Source: Dugong dugon
Lineage: Eukaryota; Chordata; Mammalia; Sirenia; Dugongidae
DNA length: 64,000 bases
Direction: 5' to 3'
Assembly (NCBI GenBank): GCA_030035585.1
Contig: CM057471.1
Coordinates: 95,295,819 to 95,359,818 of the forward strand
Notes under the pieces: model-generated
Seen by the model: only the letters and a program-made list of their open reading frames with translations
What the model was told of the DNA's origin: nothing
Databases searched by the model: none
Program-made: the position numbers and the translations under genes
Part shown: positions 57,346-64,000 of the stretch, piece by piece
How the letters are laid out: each line of letters begins with the position of its first letter
Numbering within the stretch: position 1 is the first letter of the stretch

Positions 57346-57394
57346 CAATATTTTTGAGCTCTTGATCTTACTCGTAGAAAAGCATGTGCCTCAG

Positions 57395-58545
57395 CGTCCT
57401 CCCATCACAGTTGATGGCACCTGCATCCTTGTTGTTATTCAGTCCAAAAGCCTTGGAGTTACTCTTGACTCTTGTCTTTGTCTCCTATCCACAGCCAGCC
57501 CTTCAGCATTTCCTGTCAGCTCTAACTTCAAACGAGTCCAGAATCTGACCAGTTCTCGACACTTCCAGTGTTCCCATACTGGTCCAAGCTTCCATTATCT
57601 CTCTCAAAATTACTGTAATATTCTCCTCATTGGTCTGTGTATTAGTTATCTAGTGCTGCTATAACAGAAATACCACAAGTGGATGTCTTTAACAAGAGAA
57701 ATTTATTCTGTTACAGTTTAGGAGGCTAGAAGTCCAAATTAGGGTGCCAGCCCCAGGGGAAGACTTTCTCTCTCTCTGTTAGCTCTGGGGGAAGGTCCTG
57801 ATCATCAATCTTCCACTGAGTCTAGGAACTTCTCAGCCCAGGGACCCCAGGTCCAAAGGACACGCACACTCCTGGCTCTTCTTTCTTGGTAGTAGGCAGT
57901 CCCCCTCATCTCTGCTAGATTTTCTCTTTTATATCTCAAAAGATATTGACTCAAGATACAACCTAACCCTATAGATTGAGCCCTGCCTCGTTAACATAAC
58001 TGCTTCTAATCCTGCCTCATGAACATCATAGAGGTAAGGATTTACAGCACATAGGGTAATCACATCAGATGAAAAATGGTGGACAACCACCCAGTACTGG
58101 GAATCATGGCCTAGCCAAGTTGACACACATTTTTGGGGGATGTGTTCAATTCGTAACATTCTCTCTTCTGTGGTCTAGACTCAACATAGGAGTCAGGTTG
58201 ATCTATTTAAAACTTAAGCAAAGCATGTCGCTCCTCTTCTTAAAACCTTCCAATGGCTTCCCATCTCCCTTAGACTAAAACCATAGTCTCTGCAGTGACC
58301 TAAGAGGCCCTGTTCCCTTGCTGATCACCACTCCTACTATATTCTGCCTTACTCCCCACAAGCTCAGGCCACACGAGCTGGATTGTGTTTTGCAGGAACA
58401 CCCCAGACAAGTTCCAGCCTCAAGGACTTCGCTCTTGCAATTTCAGTTTACTCCTTCCCATCATTCAAGTCTGTACTCAGGTGTCACCTAACTCATGAAG
58501 CCTGATGCCATCCTGTTTAAAACTTAGAATGAGTCATCTCTCCTC
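57395..58545 (+). mobile_element. L2 LINE split by an LTR
   Basis: 57395-57637 (CCTTGGAGTTACTCTTGACTC, CAGAATCTGACCAGTTCTC) and 58159-58545 (AAACCTTCCAATGGCTTCCC, AGAGGCCCTGTTCCCTTGC, TCAGGTGTCACCTAACTC) are contiguous parts of the L2 reverse transcriptase tail and 3' UTR. Frames are broken. The 183-codon frame at 57113-57664 includes L2 but is not a gene. Confidence 0.8.
57638..58158 (-). mobile_element. MaLR-like solitary LTR (recurrent family), inside L2
   Basis: 521 bp, TGTATTAGTTATCTAGTGC to CAATTCGTAACA, reversed. The flanks do not show a clear 5-bp duplication, which suggests decay or a boundary shift. Confidence 0.87.
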
Positions 58546-58549
58546 TGTT

Positions 58550-59931
58550 CATCTCACATTTTGGGCTCAGGAAGATGTGACGCGGATTTGTATGGCATTT
58601 TTATAGAGATACCATCAGATATTTGAGTGTGTATGCCCACTGGTCTTGTGTTACGGAACTTATTAAGAGTTGTTAATCTTAAAAAGTCAGTCCTTTTCTT
58701 CCAGAAATAAGCCTTCCAAAAGGTCAGCTTGGTTTTTAATTTAGAATGAATCTTCTTTGCAGGTTAAATTGTGAGTCCAAATGGCTGTGTTTCAGGGATC
58801 CCAGCGCAGTCAATCCTGTCGTAATTAGCAGAAAGGAGGGGTCTGTGTTCAGTAGGATTTAAAGTTCATTTTGCTTTAATGAGAGGAAAGCTTCTGCTAG
58901 TGGAATTACTGTAGCTTCTGACTCAGAGGGGCAGTGGCAAGAATGGTGTGCTTTCCTTTCTATCATCCCGTTACTCCTTGAATCTTGCTTACTCCATCCC
59001 TCTCCTTACCATCTTTCCCTTCCATTTTTCTTTCCTTTCTCTGGTGGTTTTCTCCTCCACTCCTCACAGGGAAAGGAACCGGGAAAGGTTCCTCCTCACA
59101 GTCCCAGAGGAGATGTCAGAATCTGCTTGCCCCTCTGGGGAAAGGAAGGGCTGCATGGCCAATTCTAGGCCTGGGTGCTGTGAATTTTCAAGGCATTTGG
59201 GATCCCTTCCAGGGATGTTCAGGAGTACACAGCGAGCAGGGAAATCTAGAATGTGAGAAGGAGGCTGGTGTCTCCCAGAATGTGGAGGAGAAGCAGCAAC
59301 AGGGCATTAAATGACAAAGATGTACACACTGAGAGGGACATTTTTGTCCCAGTTCTGTTTCATCAAATAGCAATTCCTGCCTCCTCTCTTAACCAAGACA
59401 GAGCAGCCCTCAGGACCATAGCCTACTGAGGGCAAGAAGATCTGGCTACAGTGTAATAACACGGTTTTGTTTTCATTTGTGGCCAGTGATTCTGCATTTT
59501 TCATCTACAGTAATGAGGTCATGTTTCCTTTGTTAATAAATGTATGTCTGTAAAAAGAGTGACTCAGTTTATAAAATAAAATAAATAGGGATTAGTCAAT
59601 GTACTCGCTGATGGCCTCTGGCTAGGGCCCCGCCACCTCCTTGGTGACATGTCCTCATACACTGACTGAAGTGTCTCAGCTAGGAAATGAAGCAAGCAAT
59701 TCACACGAACTTGGGAAATGTGAGGACATTTCCTCGTGATGACAGGTGTAATGGACAAGATCAACAAGGGAAATTCAATTTTTAAAAATGACTGGGGGAT
59801 GAATGCTGTTTTCTGTTTATGCAGAAGTCACAAAAAGATAGATTGATCATGCAGTCTCTCTCTCCAACTAAACGTGATTTCTCACCTCTAAATTCCCCGG
59901 GCACTTTGTATTGTTCTTATATCCTTTAGGG

Positions 59932-59976
<45 letters not shown>

Positions 59977-60335
59977 TGTACACTGTGATTTCTCCCAGTA
60001 GACTCTAGAAGATTTTGAAGGTGGGGGCTGTCTCCTATCAGTTTGGTGGAGCTGGCCTGATGGATGCTATCATAATACTTGATGCCTGGCACAGAGCCAG
60101 TGTTCTGAGTGTCCACTCCAATTGAGGAAGAATCATCCCAGTCTTGATAGTGATTTCCCTCCATTACCTGGGGGCTACAATTTCCCAAAAGCCAAAAATT
60201 GTGCCACTCTGTGGGTGGAGACTCCCAGTAAGGGTGTGCTCAAGGAGGGAAAGGGACAGATGAGGAACTTTTCAAAGACAAATCTGACCAGGCCAGTAGA
60301 ATCTGATTAATTTATTTGAACTCATTGTCATCTGC
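58550..60335. other. 1.8-kb unmasked stretch with a (TG)n run
   Basis: No interspersed repeat recognised. A (TG)n microsatellite spans 59934-59975. The frames at 58948-59314 (102 and 109 codons, two frames of the same strand) have no domain. Confidence 0.4.
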
Positions 60336-60340
60336 TGGTG

Positions 60341-60505
60341 TGACATGTGTGGTTCAATGGTTAAGACCTTGGCTGCTAACCAAAAGGTCGGCAGTTTGAA
60401 TCCACCAGCCGCTCCTTGGGAACCCTATGGGGCAGTTCTACTGTGTCCTATAGGGTCACTATGAGTCAGAATCGACTCGACAGCAACAGGTTTGGTCTTG
60501 GTTTT
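60341..60505 (+). mobile_element. AfroSINE, short form
   Basis: TGTGTGGTTCAATGGTTAAG through AAAAGGTCGGCAGTTTGAATC (intact B box) to CGACTCGACAGCAACAGGTTTGG. Confidence 0.94.
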
Positions 60506-62105
60506 CTAGTGTGTTGTCTGGTAAGTTGGTTACCATAGGGGGACAAAGTCAGTCTATACTTGTGGCCTTACACCTCAAATCAGAAATAGAACAAGTGGCT
60601 CCCCCAGAGTTACTAGGTGAGCAGAGGATTCTGTCCCCAAGAAAGTCAAGTTTGTGATCAGCACCAAGTTTGTTTTCAGGATGCTTACAGATAGCAGTCT
60701 TCTGTTCTGAAGGCACAATTCCATAAAGGTCTGTATATCTTTGCGACACCATAAAAAGGGCCGTGTCAGAAAAAAATAATAATAAGGATGTCTGCTGCTG
60801 TGTAGCTGTTTACACATAACATTTATTCAAGGCAGAACTGTACAACTATCCTTCCTTTTAAAAGGGGAGGTGAATCTGCTTTGGGCTTTCATTGCAACCT
60901 CTAAGTGCTGGGGCAGGCAGGTGTTAAAGACAGCCCAGACTAGGATGCACCTCCAGTCAGCAGGGCCTGCTGTTAGCAAATGGCCTGTGAATGAGAAAAT
61001 GTAGGTGTGAAATCCAGGTGGCCACAGACCCGGTGGTCTTGGGCAAGTCCCTTCAGCCCTGCATTTCTGTTCTCCATTTGGAAATGGAGAAAATGCTACT
61101 GGAATATCATAAACCAAGATGGTGGCTCCCTCTGAAGGAGGTGGAGGAGGCACCAAGGAGGTGTCTGCAATAAGCAAGCCTGGGGTTGGGGAGAGGAAGC
61201 TGGATGGGCATAGAGAGGGGCAGGTGACCCCTGAGGAAGCAACAGCCACAGCAACAGAGAGCTGCAGAACATGGAATAGCTTTTTCCTAGCAAGAGCTAT
61301 TCACAGAGGAGGGAGGTGAAGAAAATGTTAGTGCCCCTGAAGTGAGGAGACACAGCAGAGGGAAAGACAGAAAGTGTGGGCAAAAGATTGGGGAAGAGAG
61401 ACGGGAAATGTTCTCCTGAGGCTACAAGATTTTCTAACACTGTGTGAACATCCTTTTAAGACTCTGCAAAGATTAAAGGAGGAGGAGGTGTCTGGAAGTC
61501 CCCCTTTTATACATTTTATGTACAATCTCTTGTTTAAGGAAAGTTTAGCAGGAAAATAAAGTCCTCTGAGAGAAACCTGTAACCACACACCTTTCACACA
61601 TCTGATTTGTGATTAAAATTTTCAGGCATGGGAGTGTTAATGGACATAAATATTTTCAAGATACCTTCAGATTAATATTTCTCTTATTGTTGAACCAGTT
61701 TCTCTCTGCACCCTGTCCACCATTAAAGCTAACCCAGAAGTTGGAGGAGGGAAGGAGAATGAAGTGTAAAGGATATAGCACCCAATAAGGGAGAGAATTA
61801 GAAGATCTTTGGTGAGGACAAAAAATCAGGGAAAAGAAGAAGAACAGGAGGCCAAACAGCATAAAGGTCAGGGCTCCCGCCAGGCATAGGCTGGGGCTGG
61901 GATGATGGGATAGAAGTAGGGAGAGGATAGAAACTCCTGAAAAAGTTTGTGGGTGCCCCAGAGCAGAAGGGATCATTGCCTGGCTTCCTAAAGGATAACC
62001 AGAGAGATTACAAGACTCTCAGAGGATTGAAACATCCCCTCTTAGCTCCTAGGCAGTGGCACAGGAGAGGTGGCCTGTTGGTGGTTAGGTAGAGAGAGAG
62101 GGTTA
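60506..62105. other. Mostly unrecognised stretch
   Basis: A weak MIR core lies at about 61005-61100 (GGTCTTGGGCAAGTCCCTTC). The 140-codon minus-strand frame at 60827-61249 includes it and has no domain. Nothing else recognised. Confidence 0.4.
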
Positions 62106-62108
62106 GAA

Positions 62109-63942
62109 TTGTTGTTGTTAGGTGCTATAGAGTCAGTTCCAATTCATACCACCCTATACACAACAGAACAAAACTTTGCCCAGACCTGCGCCATCCTCAC
62201 AATTGTAGCTATGTTTGAGCCTATTGTTGTAGCCACTGTGTCAATCCATCTTGTTGAGGGTCTTCCTCTTTTTCACTGACCTTTTATGAAGCATGATCTC
62301 CTTCTCCAGAGACTGGTCCCTCCTGATAACATGTCCAAAATACATGAGATGAAGTCTTGCCATTCTTGCTTCTGAGGAGCAATCTGGCTGTACTTCTTCC
62401 AAAACAAATTTGTTCATTTTTCTGGCAGTCCATGGTATGTGTATTCAATAATCTTTGCCAACACCATCATTCAAAGGCACCAATTCTTTGGTCTTTCTTA
62501 TTCATCGTCCAGCTTTCACATTCACATGAGATTGAAAATACCATGGCTTGGGTCAGGCTCACCTTAGTCCCCAAAATGAAATATTTGCTTTTTAACACTT
62601 AAAAGAGTTTTTTTGCAGCATATTTGCCCAATGTGATCTGTCATTTGTTTTCTTGAATGCTGCTTCCATGGGCATTGATTGTGGATCCAAGTAAAATGAA
62701 ATCCTTGACAACTTCAATCTGTTCTCCTTTACTCCATTTATCATGATGTTGCTTATTGGTCCAGTTTTGAGGATTTCTGTTTATTTATGCTAGGTGTAAT
62801 CTATACTGAAGGCTGTAGTCTTTGATCTTCATCAGTAAGTGCTTCAAGACCTCTTCACTTTCGGTAAGAAAGGTTCTGTCCTCTGCATATCACAGATTGT
62901 TAACGAGAATTCCTCCAATCCTGATGCTGCATTCTTCTTCATATAGTCCAGCTTCTTTGAATGTTTGCTCAGCATAAAGATTGACTAAGTACGGTGAAAG
63001 GATACAACCCTGACTCACAGGGTTGATTTTAAACCATGCAGTATCCCCTTGTTCTGTTTGAACAACTGCCTCTTGGTCTATGTACAGCTTCCTTATGAGC
63101 ACAATTAAGTGTTCTGGAATTCTGAGTCTTCATAATGCTATCCATAATTTATTATGATCCACACAGTCGAATGCCTCTGCATAGTCAATAAAACACAGGT
63201 AAACATCTTTCTGATATTCTCTGCTTTCAGCCAAGATGCATCTGACATCAGCAGTGATATCCCTAGGTCTATGTCTTCTTCTGAATCTGGCTTGAATTTC
63301 AACTTCTCTGATTATTTGCTCAGCATGGTGAAAGGATACGACCCTGAAGCACACTTTTCCTTATTTTAAACCACTCAGGATCCCCTTGCTCTGTTTGAAC
63401 GACTGCCTCTTGGTATATGTACAGGATGGGCAAATCTGCTGCAAAGGACCTCTTTAAAGTGTTAAAAAGTAAAGTATTAAATGATGCAGGAAGCATTTAA
63501 AGATGATGGAAGCAATACACAGAGTGTACCAAAAAGAATTGGTCAATGTTCAACCATTTCAGGAGTTGGCATCTGATCAAGAACCGATGGTATTGAAGGA
63601 AGAAATCCAAACTGCACTGAAGGCTTTGGTGAAAAAAAAAGGCTTCAGGAATTGATGGAATGCCAACTGAGGTGTTTCAACAAACAGATGCAATGCTGGA
63701 AGTGCTCGTCTATGCCAAGAAATTTAGAAGACAGCTACCTGGCCAACCAACTGGAGTCGATACATATTTGTGCCCATTCCAAAGAAAGGTGATCCAACAG
63801 AATGTGGAAATTATCAAACAATGTTATTAATATCACATGCAAGTAAAATTTTGCTGAAGATAATTCAAAAATCGTTGTAGTAGTACATTGACAGGGTACT
63901 GACAGAAATTCAAGCCGGATTCCAAAGAGGATGTGGAATGAG
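62109..63942 (-). mobile_element. RTE LINE with inverted 5' half (extends toward window end)
   Basis: From 62109 to about 63300 the minus strand carries the RTE 3' end and part of the reverse transcriptase. The motif A region reads YLCFIDYAEAFDCVDH (about 63166-63213), and LVNLYAEQTFKEAGLYEEE lies downstream. The catalytic YADD-type box is mutated (YAEDRT, near 62880). From about 63472 to 63942 the plus strand carries the preceding part of the same polymerase (PTEVFQQTDAMLEVL), ending where the minus part begins. Between them lie about 170 bp of extra RTE pieces. No frame is intact. Confidence 0.8.
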
Positions 63943-64000
63943 TGTGAGTCAGCAAGCCCAAACTTCTCTCTCCTGTATGATGTGGAAACATTCAGAAGCT

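Noticed and set aside
57113-57664. 183-codon plus-strand frame
   Set aside because: It runs through L1M and L2 fragments and into an LTR. The protein string is repeat-derived.
60827-61249. 140-codon minus-strand frame
   Set aside because: No domain, proline-rich low-complexity parts, overlaps a weak MIR and has opposing frames on the other strand.
1-64000. CRISPR array, operon, phage or bacterial defence system
   Set aside because: The base composition, SINE/LINE/LTR content and absence of dense coding show a mammalian nuclear sequence. The tandem repeats seen are microsatellites or LTR arrays without spacer structure.

Overview
This window looks like non-coding nuclear DNA from an afrotherian mammal, most likely an elephant or a close relative. 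The main evidence is about 30 copies of AfroSINE, the tRNA-headed SINE of Afrotheria. Both usual forms are present: a short form (about 150 bp, ending GGGCTCC on the minus strand) and a long form (about 200 bp, with GGAGCACAGTTCTACTCTG). They sit among an RTE-type LINE whose 3' end shares sequence with the SINE tail, three lineage-type L1 3' ends, and the shared mammalian background of MIR, L2, L1M, MER5A, MLT1 and a Tigger MITE. I found no protein-coding gene, exon with convincing splice context, tRNA, rRNA, CRISPR array or bacterial-style operon. Every long open reading frame I could interpret lies in a repeat or is an unsupported frame, so the window is probably intergenic or deep intronic.

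Layout. 1-5.3 kb: unrecognised DNA, an old L1 3' end (1.17-2.2 kb), MER5A copies and two AfroSINEs. 5.4-6.1 kb: a GC-richer block without repeats that ends in an 18-bp hairpin. 6.4-11.7 kb: old L1M pieces (one split by an MLT1 LTR) and five AfroSINEs. 11.8-18.3 kb: three LTRs, an RTE-derived element, an L1 3' UTR and an unmasked island at 15.5-16.7 kb. 18.3-34.5 kb: AfroSINEs, MER5A, MIR and L2 fragments among large unrecognised stretches. 34.5-40.4 kb: L1 and SINE fragments broken by later insertions, including a three-level nest at 39.4-40.4 kb. 40.4-44.7 kb: mostly unrecognised with two AfroSINEs. 44.7-49.5 kb: a 4.8-kb half-L1 (HAL1-like) element on the minus strand. 49.5-55 kb: MLT1-like LTR, MIR, SINEs and an L1 3' end. 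55.0-58.5 kb: an MLT1 LTR carrying a Tigger MITE and an RTE fragment, then an L2 split by an LTR. 58.5-62.1 kb: mostly unrecognised. 62.1-64 kb: an RTE LINE with an inverted 5' half.

The parts do not work together as a system; the window is a record of retrotransposition. Nesting gives an order: L1M, L2 and MIR are oldest, then MLT1 and Tigger, then AfroSINE, RTE and lineage L1, with a MaLR-like LTR landing inside an already inserted AfroSINE. The most useful things to follow up are the HAL1-like element with its 11-bp target duplication and its own nested retrocopy, the inverted RTE, a templated 20-nt insertion inside an L1, the hairpin near 6.0 kb, and two RFX X-box motifs in unmasked DNA. 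Family names come from recall of consensus sequences, not from a database search, and boundaries without target duplications are accurate to about 10-20 bp.
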